Shown here one piece after another: positions 1 through 7,467 of a DNA stretch of 9,102 nt. Where the stretch lies: the NCBI GenBank assembly GCA_964609375.1, contig CAZSSA010000089.1:1-9102 (forward strand), read 5' to 3'. The DNA is from CAZDUS01 sp964609375 (GTDB lineage: Bacteria; Verrucomicrobiota; Kiritimatiellia; CAIKKV01; CAITUY01). The number at the start of each line of letters is the position of its first letter. The stretch's first letter is position 1. A program made the translations under genes and the position numbers. The notes beneath the pieces were generated by a model. That model was given only the letters and a program-made list of their open reading frames with translations. It was not told where the DNA came from and ran no database searches.

Positions 1-3000
1 CGCCGGACGAAGGGCTGGCGCTGGCCGGTCATCCCGGCGGCCCGTTTGCCCCGTCCACCCCGGTGTTCGCATTAAGCAACGCCAGTCCGGGCGCGGTGGA
101 ATGGACCGCCTCCGCGTCGCAGACCTGGATGGACATCGTCCCCTCCTCCGGCACGCTCGATCCGGGCGCGACCGGGTCCGTGACCGTCAGCCCCAACACG
201 CTGGCGAACGGCTTGCCTGCGGGGGAATACACGGGCACGGTCTCCTTCAGCAACCGGACGACGGCCGGCGTGAACCTCCGGGAGGTCCGTCTTAGCGTGT
301 TCACGAGCCCGGTCCTGACGCTGTCGCCGCCCAGCCTGGTCGTGACCAACCTGCCGGGCGGAAGCGCCGAGCGGATCCTCGCGGCAGGCAACGCGGCGGG
401 CGCCGACGGAACGCTCTCGTTCCAGATTCTGGCGCGCGAGACCGGACGACCGGTCACGGAGCCGGACCCGGGCGCGCCGACGGCGCGTGATTTCACGAAA
501 ATCGTTCCGGGGTCCGCATTCCGGCCCGATCGCCTTCTGGTGCGCTTCGCCGCGGAACAAACCGCCGCGGCGCGGACATCCCTGCTGGCGCGGATGGGAG
601 CCGCCGGCGTGGCGCGGGAGTACATCCGGGTTCCCGGCCTGTGCCTGGTGAACCTGGCGGCGAACCAGACGGTCGGACAGGCCCTGGCGTCCTGGAACGG
701 CCTGCCGGGAATCCTTTATGCCGAACCCGACTACCAGGCGCGCGCATCCATCCTTCCCGACGACCCGCGCTTCCCGCAACTGTGGGGACTGGAGAACACG
801 GGGCAGAACGACGGCATACCCGATGCCGACATTGACGCGCCGGAGGCGTGGAACCTCCAGACGGGCAGCCGGGGCACCCTTGTCGCGGTGATCGATTCCG
901 GGGTGGACTACACCCACGAGGATCTCGCGGCAAACGTGTGGCGCAACCCCGGGGAGATCGCGGGCAACGGACTCGACGACGATGGAAACGGCTATGTGGA
1001 CGATGTACACGGCATCAACGCCATCACGGCAAGCGGCGACCCGATGGACGACGCCGGCCACGGGACGCATGTCGCCGGCACGATCGGCGCCATCGGAAAC
1101 AACGGCGTTGGCGTGGCCGGCGTTTGCTGGAACGCAGGCCTCATGGCCCTCAAGTTCCTAAGCGCCGACGGCATGGGATACAACTCCGACGCCATCGCGT
1201 GCTTCGAATACGCCACCCGCCACGGGGCGAAGGTGGTCAACTGCTCGTGGGGGGGAGGCGCCTACCAGCAAGCCCTCAAGGATGCCATCGACGCCGCGGG
1301 CGCCGCGGGAATCGTTGTGTGCGCCGCGGCCGGAAACGATGGCGTGGACTTGGATGACCCCTACGAAGGCGGACGCTATCCGGCCGGGTTCGACTCGCCG
1401 AACATCGTCTCCGTCATGGCCACGGACACGCGGGACGCAAGGGCCGATTTCTCGAACTATGGCTTGACGTCCGTTGATCTGGCGGCGCCCGGGACTCTGA
1501 TCGTGAGCACCAGGCGCGGCGGGGGGTACCTGTACATGAACGGAACCTCCATGGCCGCGCCGCATGTGGCGGGCGCCTGCGCGCTGCTGCTCGCGCAGAA
1601 CCCGCTGCTCAGTCCCGCCGCCATCAAGTCCGCGTTGCTGGACACCGTCGATGTCCCGGCGGAGCCGCATCAATGTGTTTCGGGTGGACGCCTGAACCTC
1701 GCCCGCGCCCTGGCGCAGGCGGGTTCCTTCTGGCTGACTGCCACACCGGCCGGCGCCACGAACCTCCCTGCCGGCGCGGTCACGAACATCCGGGTGCGTT
1801 TCGATGCGGGCGGCCTGCCCGTGGGCACCTATACCGGCGAACTGGCGGTGGCGAGCAACGACAGGACGACGCCGTGGACCAACGTGCCCTGCGTGATGGT
1901 GATCGCGCAGGACGACCTGGGCATCAGCCCCCGCGCCGGCCTCTACGCGGTTGGGCCGCGCGGCGGACCGTTCACACCGGAGCAACGGGTCTATACTCTC
2001 ACGAACCGCGGCGCCGGGACGATTGACTGGACCACGGTCTGCACGCAGGCGTGGGCGGTGGCGGAACCGGCGGCGGGCACGCTGGCGCCCGGCGCGGCGG
2101 TGGCGGTCACCGCGCGCCTGGACTCCGCGGCCAACACCCTGCCACCCGGTTCGCGCGAGCAGACGCTCGTCTTCGTCAACCAGGAGAACGGCGCGCGGCA
2201 ACAGCGCGCCATCGGCATCTATGTGGTGGATATCTTCAACGAGGACGACCTGGTGATCGGCCCCACCAACGGCCTGGTGTCGGAGGGGCCCGTGGGCGGA
2301 CCGTTCACGCCGTCGAACCTCGTGTACCGGCTGGTCAACGTCTCCACGGAACCCCTGGACTGGATGGCGGTATGCGAACAGGGATGGGTCTCGCTGGCGC
2401 CGGACAGCGGAACGCTCCAACCGGGGGAGACGGCCAGCGTGGACGTGTGGATCAACGGCCAGGCAGCCGCCCTTGGCGACGGGTTCTTTGCGGGGCGTGT
2501 CGACTTCTACAACAACTACAGCGGCATGATGCAGTCCCGCGGCGTGTCGCTGACCGCCAAGGCCTGGCCCATTGCGCCGTTCGCCCCCGGTATTCCCGAC
2601 GGCGCCACCGGCGTGACGCCGGCCACCAACCTCACATGGAACGACACGGGCGCGACATCCCTGGTGTACCAGGTCCAGCGTTCCGCACTCGACGTGCTGG
2701 TGTGCGGCACGTACCAGCCGGCGATGGACGATGTGCGGTCGAAGCTCATGGCCGCCGGGCAGTTTTGCAGCATCACGAACATCGACCCCAAGGTTGAGAC
2801 CCTCACGCTGGAGCAACTGCGGGCGTTTGACGCGGTGCTGATGTCGGCCGGCGACGGATACGGCGCCAGCAACGCGTGGGGCGATGCCATGGCGGATTAC
2901 GTGGACGCGGGCGGCGGCGTGGTGTGCATGCTCAAGGAATGCACGGAACCCTTCATGGGTGGGCGCTGGCTGGCGCAGTCCTACCATACCATTCCGCACG

Positions 3001-4496
3001 GCGCGTACGTATGGGGCCCGGCCGCAAGCCTCGGCACGGTGCACCAGCCGCTGCATCCGGTCATGTGGGGCGTGACGGCGTTCCGGGGCGGAAGCCAAAG
3101 CTGGCGGCCGGCCGGGACCGGCGTTCTGGCCGGAAGCACGCGGGTGGCGGACTGGTCCGACGGCAAGCCGCTGGCGGTCTCGCGTACTGTCAACGGAAGG
3201 CCACGCGCGGACCTCTGCTTCTATCCGCCCTCCTCCGATGTAAGTCCCATCTGGTGGGATGCGTCGAGCGACGGGGCCAGGCTGATGGCCAATGCCATCC
3301 GGTACGTCGCGGAAGCGGTATATGCCTACGGCTGCACGTTCGATGTCTACATGGGAACCGTATCCCCGCCGACCAACTGTATCGTCCGGGGCACGAAGCG
3401 AACGCGCGCCGCCATCGGCGCGCTCGCTCCCAATACCACCTACTACTGGCAGGTGTGCGCCAGCAATAACGTCGGNNNNNNNNNNNNNNNNNNNNNNNNN
3501 NNNNNNNNNNNNNNNNNNNNNNNNNNNNNNNNNNNNNNNNNNNNNNNNNNNNNNNNNNNNNNNNNNNNNNNNNNNCGTGTGCTGAAACTCAACGGTGATG
3601 CGGAAGTCGCCCTGGCGGCGCCCTCCAACGCCACCCTCTGGGCCGACATGATGGTCCGCTTCGCGCCGGGCAATGACGCTCCCGTTACACCGGCGGTCGG
3701 CGCGGACACCGGCTTCGGACTCTCCGCGCGCACGAACGGGCATCTGGCCGTGCGGCACCGGAATTTGGCGCAGGCCACGAACGTCTGGACCCAACTGGAC
3801 CGGACGGTGGACACGGCCCGCTGGTACCGGGTCACCGTGCGGCTGGATTATGGGACGGCGGACGCCGTGTTCGGCGCGCGCTATTTCGAACTGGACGTGG
3901 ACGGCCTGACCGTGTCCAACGCCGCCGCCTACAGCACGAACAACGGACTGGGCAGCGCGGGTGGCACGTGGTTCGCCAGCGCGTCCACTTCCGCCGCGCT
4001 TTCACGCCTGGTCTTCGGCGCGGGCGGGTATGTGGACGACATCACGGTGGGCACCCGCAACCCCGGCCACCGGCTTGCCCCGCGCGGGACCCCGGAATGG
4101 TGGCTGGCGGGGCACGGCCTGACCAATGCGCCGTCCGGCGAGGAAACCAGCGACACCGATTTCGACGGTATGCAGGCGTGGCAGGAGTTCGTGGCCGGCA
4201 CGGACCCGACCAACCCCGCCAGCCTGTTCCGCTTTACCGCCTCCCCGGCGATCCTCCCCGGCCCGCGTCGGGCCATGCGGTTTGACAGTGTGCCGGGCAG
4301 GCGGTACGGTCTTGGCATGTCCACCAATCTTCCGTCCGGTTTCTGGAGCGAGGCGCTGTTCGCCCTCTCGACAAACGGTTCCCTGTCTCCGGGTCCCTTC
4401 ACCGCCACGGGAACCGCCACCACCATCTTTGTTGAACCCGGGTTAAACCCCGAATTCTACCGCGGGACAGTCGAACGGGAAGGAACGGAACCATGA
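1..4496 (+). CDS. Secreted multidomain S8 (subtilisin-like) serine protease, 5' partial, interrupted by an assembly gap
   Basis: The reading frame is open from base 3, so the true start and any signal peptide lie upstream. Residues are numbered from the GTG at 63. The catalytic triad is complete: D278 in VIDSG, H333 in GHGTHVAG, S496 in GTSMAAPHVAG, with oxyanion N425 in AAGND. A fervidolysin-like prodomain (about 147-225, DRLLVRF to AEPDY) precedes it. Other modules are BACON-like repeats (before residue 80, 626-722, 737-835), an Ig-like domain split around the protease (83-124 and 556-614), an Fn3 domain split around a GATase1/ThuA-like domain, a LamG-like sandwich (1172-1330) and a DxDxDG loop (D1364, D1366, D1368, E1375). 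The last about 90 residues are a Verrucomicrobia-type C-terminal domain with no PEP-CTERM, LPXTG or membrane anchor. Secretion is inferred from the architecture. Because of the gap, the parts before 3476 and after 3575 being one gene is likely but unproven. Confidence 0.9.
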   Translation, partial: PDEGLALAGHPGGPFAPSTPVFALSNASPGAVEWTASASQTWMDIVPSSGTLDPGATGSVTVSPNTLANGLPAGEYTGTVSFSNRTTAGVNLREVRLSVFTSPVLTLSPPSLVVTNLPGGSAERILAAGNAAGADGTLSFQILARETGRPVTEPDPGAPTARDFTKIVPGSAFRPDRLLVRFAAEQTAAARTSLLARMGAAGVAREYIRVPGLCLVNLAANQTVGQALASWNGLPGILYAEPDYQARASILPDDPRFPQLWGLENTGQNDGIPDADIDAPEAWNLQTGSRGTLVAVIDSGVDYTHEDLAANVWRNPGEIAGNGLDDDGNGYVDDVHGINAITASGDPMDDAGHGTHVAGTIGAIGNNGVGVAGVCWNAGLMALKFLSADGMGYNSDAIACFEYATRHGAKVVNCSWGGGAYQQALKDAIDAAGAAGIVVCAAAGNDGVDLDDPYEGGRYPAGFDSPNIVSVMATDTRDARADFSNYGLTSVDLAAPGTLIVSTRRGGGYLYMNGTSMAAPHVAGACALLLAQNPLLSPAAIKSALLDTVDVPAEPHQCVSGGRLNLARALAQAGSFWLTATPAGATNLPAGAVTNIRVRFDAGGLPVGTYTGELAVASNDRTTPWTNVPCVMVIAQDDLGISPRAGLYAVGPRGGPFTPEQRVYTLTNRGAGTIDWTTVCTQAWAVAEPAAGTLAPGAAVAVTARLDSAANTLPPGSREQTLVFVNQENGARQQRAIGIYVVDIFNEDDLVIGPTNGLVSEGPVGGPFTPSNLVYRLVNVSTEPLDWMAVCEQGWVSLAPDSGTLQPGETASVDVWINGQAAALGDGFFAGRVDFYNNYSGMMQSRGVSLTAKAWPIAPFAPGIPDGATGVTPATNLTWNDTGATSLVYQVQRSALDVLVCGTYQPAMDDVRSKLMAAGQFCSITNIDPKVETLTLEQLRAFDAVLMSAGDGYGASNAWGDAMADYVDAGGGVVCMLKECTEPFMGGRWLAQSYHTIPHGAYVWGPAASLGTVHQPLHPVMWGVTAFRGGSQSWRPAGTGVLAGSTRVADWSDGKPLAVSRTVNGRPRADLCFYPPSSDVSPIWWDASSDGARLMANAIRYVAEAVYAYGCTFDVYMGTVSPPTNCIVRGTKRTRAAIGALAPNTTYYWQVCASNNVXXXXXXXXXXXXXXXXXXXXXXXXXXXXXXXXXXRVLKLNGDAEVALAAPSNATLWADMMVRFAPGNDAPVTPAVGADTGFGLSARTNGHLAVRHRNLAQATNVWTQLDRTVDTARWYRVTVRLDYGTADAVFGARYFELDVDGLTVSNAAAYSTNNGLGSAGGTWFASASTSAALSRLVFGAGGYVDDITVGTRNPGHRLAPRGTPEWWLAGHGLTNAPSGEETSDTDFDGMQAWQEFVAGTDPTNPASLFRFTASPAILPGPRRAMRFDSVPGRRYGLGMSTNLPSGFWSEALFALSTNGSLSPGPFTATGTATTIFVEPGLNPEFYRGTVEREGTEP
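33..302 (+). repeat. BACON-like Ig-fold repeat, copy 1
   Basis: The copy reads GGPFAPS, a W-x7-W pair, GTLDPG, then LPAGEYTGTVSF. These landmarks recur in the same order in two later copies in the same protein. The fold resembles BACON/ASH-type beta sandwiches that act as spacers or adhesion modules in secreted bacterial proteins. Its start is upstream of the first in-frame initiation codon in the window, which confirms that the gene is 5' truncated. Confidence 0.7.
309..1904 (+). other. Ig-like domain split by the protease prodomain and catalytic domain
   Basis: The first half (309-434) has the strand pattern LTLSPPSLVV...GNAAGADGTLSFQI. The second half (1728-1904) has FWLTATPAG...LPAGA...LPVGTYTGELAVASND. 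Joined, they give the usual order of a BACON/ASH-like domain. In the intact copies of this protein the two landmark Trp are 8 residues apart. Here the equivalents are F120 and W557, with the prodomain and S8 domain (about 435-1727) between them. The alignment was done by eye; the nested reading is an inference. Confidence 0.6.
1938..2228 (+). repeat. BACON-like Ig-fold repeat, copy 2
   Basis: Landmarks are GPRGGPFTP, YTLTNRG, W-x7-W (DWTTVCTQAW), GTLAPG and a LVFVNQ strand. It shares the 14-mer starting GGCGGACCGT (1962-1975) with copy 3 (2295-2308), 333 bp or 111 codons apart. Away from that motif the DNA has diverged, so this is an old duplication. Confidence 0.75.
2271..2567 (+). repeat. 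BACON-like Ig-fold repeat, copy 3
   Basis: Landmarks are GPVGGPFTP, YRLVN, W-x7-W (DWMAVCEQGW), GTLQPG and a RVDFYN strand. Both this copy and copy 2 are introduced by an acidic DDL.I.P.GL lead-in. Copies 2 and 3 also share a Cys four residues before the second Trp, which copy 1 lacks. Confidence 0.75.
2583..3475 (+). other. Fn3-like domain split by a GATase1/ThuA-like domain
   Basis: The first Fn3 half ends at NLTWND (L857-D861, 2631-2645), preceded by PDGATGVTP. The second half resumes at TFDVYMGT (from T1092, 3336) and runs through LAPNTTYYWQV up to the gap. In related Verrucomicrobiota proteins these two segments are normally adjacent. Between them (about 2691-3323, near 210 residues) lies an alpha/beta domain with LDVLVCG, FDAVLMSAGD, MADYVDAGGGVV and HPVMWGV, which resembles class-I glutamine-amidotransferase-like (GATase1/ThuA-like) folds. 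There is no canonical GxCxG nucleophile elbow; C955 sits near the expected position, so catalysis is doubtful and a binding role is as likely. Confidence 0.6.
3476..3575. other. Assembly gap, 100 Ns
   Basis: There are exactly 100 unknown bases, the usual placeholder for a scaffold gap of unknown size. It interrupts the protease gene between the late strands of an Fn3 domain and a LamG-like domain that already lacks its first strands. The frame is the same on both sides only for this nominal length, and 100 is not a multiple of 3. Confidence 0.97.
4152..4187 (+). other. Calcium-type DxDxDG loop in the protease C-terminal region
   Basis: The segment DTDFDGMQAWQE places Asp at loop positions 1, 3 and 5, Gly at 6 and Glu at 12 (E1375), as in EF-hand and dockerin-like loops. 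It is followed by AGTDPTNP, a junction seen just before the C-terminal domain of many Verrucomicrobiota and Planctomycetota surface proteins. Calcium binding is inferred from the motif. Confidence 0.6.
4480..4496 (+). promoter_or_regulatory. Shine-Dalgarno and ATGA stop/start overlap
   Basis: AAGGA (4480-4484) lies 8 nt before the ATG at 4493. That ATG shares its last two bases with the TGA stop (4494-4496) of the protease gene, giving a 4-base ATGA overlap. This arrangement normally reflects translational coupling, so the downstream enzyme is probably translated from the same mRNA. Confidence 0.8.
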
Positions 4497-7402
4497 CGGA
4501 AAAGCTTCAATGGCTTGTGACGGAAGACAACTTCCGCCCCGGGCTCCTCGCGCATTACGAATCGATCTTCGCCCTCTCCAACGGCTACATGGGCGTGCGC
4601 GCCTCCCTGGAGACCAATCCCTCCCTCGCGGACCCCGGCTTCTACATCGCGGGTGTGTTCGACAAGGTCGAGGGATTCCAACACGAAATCGTCAACCTGC
4701 CCTGCTGGCTCGGGCTGGGCATCCATGTGGACGGTTTCCCGGTGGATCTGCGCAAGGGCGAAACCCTCGAGTACCGCCGTAGCCTTGACCTGCTCCAGGG
4801 TATTCTCTTTACGCACATCGTCTGGCGTGACGCGGGCGGGCACACGACCCGCCTGGAACTCGGGCGGCTTGTGCACCAGACGGATAAACACACCGCGCTT
4901 CAATGGGGTACGATTACCCCCCTGGACTACTCCGCCACAATCCGTATTTCCTCCCCCATCGACGCCTGGGCCGTGAAGTACGGATCGCCCCACGGCGCGC
5001 CGCGCCTGTGCGACATCGCCACCCGCGACCTCGGCGCCGGGGGAATCGCCATGGCCGCCAGCACCCGAGCCACCGGCCTCCGCGTGGCGCTCGCCACCTG
5101 CCTGACGGCCGGAGAGGCGGATGCGCGCGCCGTGGTCCAGAGCGACGACCGCATTTCGGAAACCCTATCCGTTCCCGTCCGTCAGGGTGAGCCGTTGCGC
5201 TTCGAGAAGCGGGTCTCGGTCTTCACCTCCCGGGACGGGAACGATCCCGGGGAACGCGCGCAGGCCGCACTCGCTTCCCTCGCCACGCGCCCGCTCCCGG
5301 AACTGGTCGCCGCCCACACCGCGGCGTGGGCGGAAATCTGGGCCGGCGCCGACATCCGGATCGAGGGCGACGAACGCGCGCAACAGGCGCTGCGTTTCAA
5401 CATCTTTCACCTGGCATCCCTCGCCAACCCGGACGATGACACGGTTTCCATCGGCGCCCGGGGCTTACACGGCAACGGCTACTGCGGCGTCTATTTCTGG
5501 GACACCGAGATCTACATGCTGCCGTTCTATGTGCACACCCGGCCGGCGGCGGCCCGGGCGCTGTTGCGGTACCGACACCGGTTCCTCGACGACTCGCGGG
5601 CAAATGCGCGGGATCTCGGATACCGCGGGGCTTTCTACCCCTGGAACAGTTCCCTTACCGGGCGCGAGCAGACATGGCGGGGGTGGCAGGAACACGTCGG
5701 GTCCGACATCACCTATGGCCTGGACTGGTACGCGCGCGCCACCGGCGACCGGGAATTCCTGCACGGCCCCGGAGCTGAGATCGTCTTCGAAACCGCGCGC
5801 TACTGGCATAGCCGGGTGCAATTCCACCCCGAACGCGGGTACGAAATCACCAGCCTGACCGGCCCCGACGAAATCCACAGCGGCATCGCGAACAACTTCT
5901 ACACGAACTTCCTGGCGCGATGGAATCTGGCGCGGGCCGCGGAACTGGCCGGGGAACTGCGCCAGGAGGGCCGATGGGATTCCCTGGCGGCCAACCTCGG
6001 TCTGGATGATGCGGAGGTCGCCGCGTGGCGGCAGAACAGTGAACGGATCCACCTCCCCTTTGACGCCGCGCGCAACCTGCACGAGCAGTTCGAGGGTTAC
6101 TTCGATCTGCCCGAACGCAGGATTGACCGATCCATCAGCCGCATGTGCTATACCGGCCCGGTCCAGCACTCGTTCCGTCCGACCAAGGTGGCCCAGCAGG
6201 CCGATACCGTACTCGCCTACTGGATGTTCCAGGAGTCCATCCCGTCCGCCGTCCAACTCGCAGGCTACCGCTATTACGAGTCCCGCTGCTCCCACACCTC
6301 CTCGCTCAGCCGTTGCATCTATGCCGCCGTCGCGGCCCGGGCCGGACTCGTGGAGGAGGCGTACCGGCAGTTCCTGCTCTCCGCCGAGGCCGACATCGCC
6401 CCCGGCGCGGAGATGGAGAGCGAGAGCGGCATCCACGCCGCCTGCATGGGGGGAACGTGGCTGGCGGCGGTGACCGGGTTCGGCGGGGCATGGATGCGGG
6501 GCGATACCCTCTCCTTCGCCCCGCGCCTGCCGGGACACTGGAAACGCCTTGCCTACGCCATTGCCTGGCGGGGAACCACCCTCGAGGTCGAGGTTGAACC
6601 GCGGGGTCTGCGGTTGCGGACCCGCGGCGGCGAAACCGAAGTCATCGCCGCGGGCGGCCGGCATATGATCGGCCCGGAGTGGACACCCTGGCTACCGGTC
6701 CCTTGCGACAAGCCTGAAAACGCCGGCCTGACCGGCCTGGGGATACTGTTCGATCTGGATGGCGTCCTTGTGGATACGGCGGAACACCATTACCAGGCAT
6801 GGAAGGAACTCGCGGACCGGATCGCCGTCCCCTTTGACCGGACCCGGAACGAGGAACTGCGCGGCGTCGCCCGGATGGAGTCCCTGCTCCTCCTGCTCGG
6901 CGATCATGGCAAGCGCTTCACCGCGGCAGAAAAGGAGGCCATGTGCGCCGAAAAGAATGCCGGGTATGTGCGCCGGATCGGCCGGATCGCGCCGTCGGAT
7001 CTGCTGCCCGGGGCGCGCGAACTTCTGGAATCCTTGCGCGAGGCGGGAGCGCTCCTGGCGGTCGCGTCCTCGAGCCGGAACGCCGGGACCGTCCTGGAAC
7101 GGCTGGGCATTCTCCCCCTTTTCCACGCCGTGGTGGACGGCAACGACGTCAAGGCCGCCAAGCCGGCCCCGGACCTCTTCCTGCTCGCCGCGAAAAGACT
7201 CGGCGTGGCGGCGGAACGGTGCGTGGTCGTGGAGGATGCCGAGGCCGGGGTGGCCGCAGCCCGGACCGCGGGCATGTGCTGCATCGGCATCGGTGACCGA
7301 CGTCGGCTCCGGGAAGCCAACCTTGTGGTCCCGTCGGTCGGCGCGATCCCGCTCGACTGGCTCGGACGAGCGGGCACGGATTTCGAAACGGGCAATGGAT
7401 AA
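4493..7402 (+). CDS. GH65 disaccharide phosphorylase / beta-phosphoglucomutase fusion
   Basis: This is a 969-residue cytoplasmic enzyme with no signal peptide. Residues 1-735 form a GH65 phosphorylase: N-terminal beta sandwich (FALSNGYMGVRA), (alpha/alpha)6 barrel with FWDTE (335-339), general acid E460 in TGPDEIHSGIANN, and HTSSLS (601-606), the phosphate-site motif separating phosphorylases from GH65 hydrolases. Residues 749-957 form a beta-phosphoglucomutase of the HAD family close to the Lactococcus enzyme: D754 and D756 in FDLDGV, T762, H766, R794, the SSS loop, K in KPAPD, and ED in VVEDAEAG. GH65 phosphorylases invert and release beta-glucose-1-phosphate, the mutase substrate, so the fusion carries two consecutive steps ending at glucose-6-phosphate. 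R790 replaces the usual Lys45. Whether the sugar is maltose, kojibiose, nigerose, trehalose or another alpha-glucobiose cannot be decided. The linker is only about 15 residues. Confidence 0.93.
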   Translation: MTEKLQWLVTEDNFRPGLLAHYESIFALSNGYMGVRASLETNPSLADPGFYIAGVFDKVEGFQHEIVNLPCWLGLGIHVDGFPVDLRKGETLEYRRSLDLLQGILFTHIVWRDAGGHTTRLELGRLVHQTDKHTALQWGTITPLDYSATIRISSPIDAWAVKYGSPHGAPRLCDIATRDLGAGGIAMAASTRATGLRVALATCLTAGEADARAVVQSDDRISETLSVPVRQGEPLRFEKRVSVFTSRDGNDPGERAQAALASLATRPLPELVAAHTAAWAEIWAGADIRIEGDERAQQALRFNIFHLASLANPDDDTVSIGARGLHGNGYCGVYFWDTEIYMLPFYVHTRPAAARALLRYRHRFLDDSRANARDLGYRGAFYPWNSSLTGREQTWRGWQEHVGSDITYGLDWYARATGDREFLHGPGAEIVFETARYWHSRVQFHPERGYEITSLTGPDEIHSGIANNFYTNFLARWNLARAAELAGELRQEGRWDSLAANLGLDDAEVAAWRQNSERIHLPFDAARNLHEQFEGYFDLPERRIDRSISRMCYTGPVQHSFRPTKVAQQADTVLAYWMFQESIPSAVQLAGYRYYESRCSHTSSLSRCIYAAVAARAGLVEEAYRQFLLSAEADIAPGAEMESESGIHAACMGGTWLAAVTGFGGAWMRGDTLSFAPRLPGHWKRLAYAIAWRGTTLEVEVEPRGLRLRTRGGETEVIAAGGRHMIGPEWTPWLPVPCDKPENAGLTGLGILFDLDGVLVDTAEHHYQAWKELADRIAVPFDRTRNEELRGVARMESLLLLLGDHGKRFTAAEKEAMCAEKNAGYVRRIGRIAPSDLLPGARELLESLREAGALLAVASSSRNAGTVLERLGILPLFHAVVDGNDVKAAKPAPDLFLLAAKRLGVAAERCVVVEDAEAGVAAARTAGMCCIGIGDRRRLREANLVVPSVGAIPLDWLGRAGTDFETGNG

Positions 7403-7415
7403 AGGAATCATAATC

Positions 7416-7437
7416 CGGGCGGCCGGACGGCCGCCCG
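7416..7437. other. Perfect 9-bp GC stem-loop between genes
   Basis: CGGGCGGCC (7416-7424) pairs fully with GGCCGCCCG (7429-7437) around a GGAC loop. It begins 13 nt after the stop of the GH65 fusion and ends 14 nt before the Shine-Dalgarno of the next gene. No T-run follows on the + strand, so it does not look like a full intrinsic terminator. It may be an mRNA-stability or processing hairpin, or cause partial attenuation. Confidence 0.65.
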
Positions 7438-7451
7438 CGCAACATGACACG

Positions 7452-7458
7452 AAAGGAG
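7452..7458 (+). promoter_or_regulatory. Shine-Dalgarno that fixes the aldo/keto reductase start
   Basis: AAAGGAG is followed by a 9-nt spacer and the ATG at 7468. The alternative in-frame ATG at 7444 lies upstream of this site, has no ribosome-binding sequence of its own, and would add a charged eight-residue extension before the conserved family N-terminus. The 7468 start is therefore preferred. Confidence 0.85.
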
Positions 7459-7467
7459 AAAAAGACC

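Noticed and set aside
63..65. GTG at 63 as the true start of the protease gene
   Set aside because: The frame is open back to base 3 and the upstream codons encode the GGPFAPS lead-in of a repeat seen twice later, so the gene begins outside the window.
72..1070. 332-codon open frame on the minus strand
   Set aside because: It is antisense to the repeat, prodomain and catalytic Asp region of the protease, with composition typical of a shadow frame.
1158..3794. Long open frame of 878 codons on the minus strand
   Set aside because: It lies antisense to the protease, spans the N gap, and gives a low-complexity Arg/Gly/His-rich translation with no recognisable motif. It is a shadow of high-GC codon use on the + strand.
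5465..6664. 399-codon open frame on the minus strand
   Set aside because: It is fully antisense to the GH65 barrel, whose motifs are intact. No family features are seen in its translation.
7409..7414. CATAAT as a promoter -10 box before the reductase
   Set aside because: No acceptable -35 box lies 16-18 nt upstream, and a strong hairpin starts 2 nt later. In one compact operon a separate promoter is not needed.
7416..7437. Stem-loop as a standard rho-independent terminator of the GH65 fusion gene
   Set aside because: The stem is strong, but the bases after it (CGCAACATGACA) contain no T-run.
7444..7467. Upstream ATG as start of the aldo/keto reductase
   Set aside because: The ribosome-binding site at 7452-7458 lies inside this stretch and is correctly spaced only for the ATG at 7468. 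The extra residues do not belong to the family.
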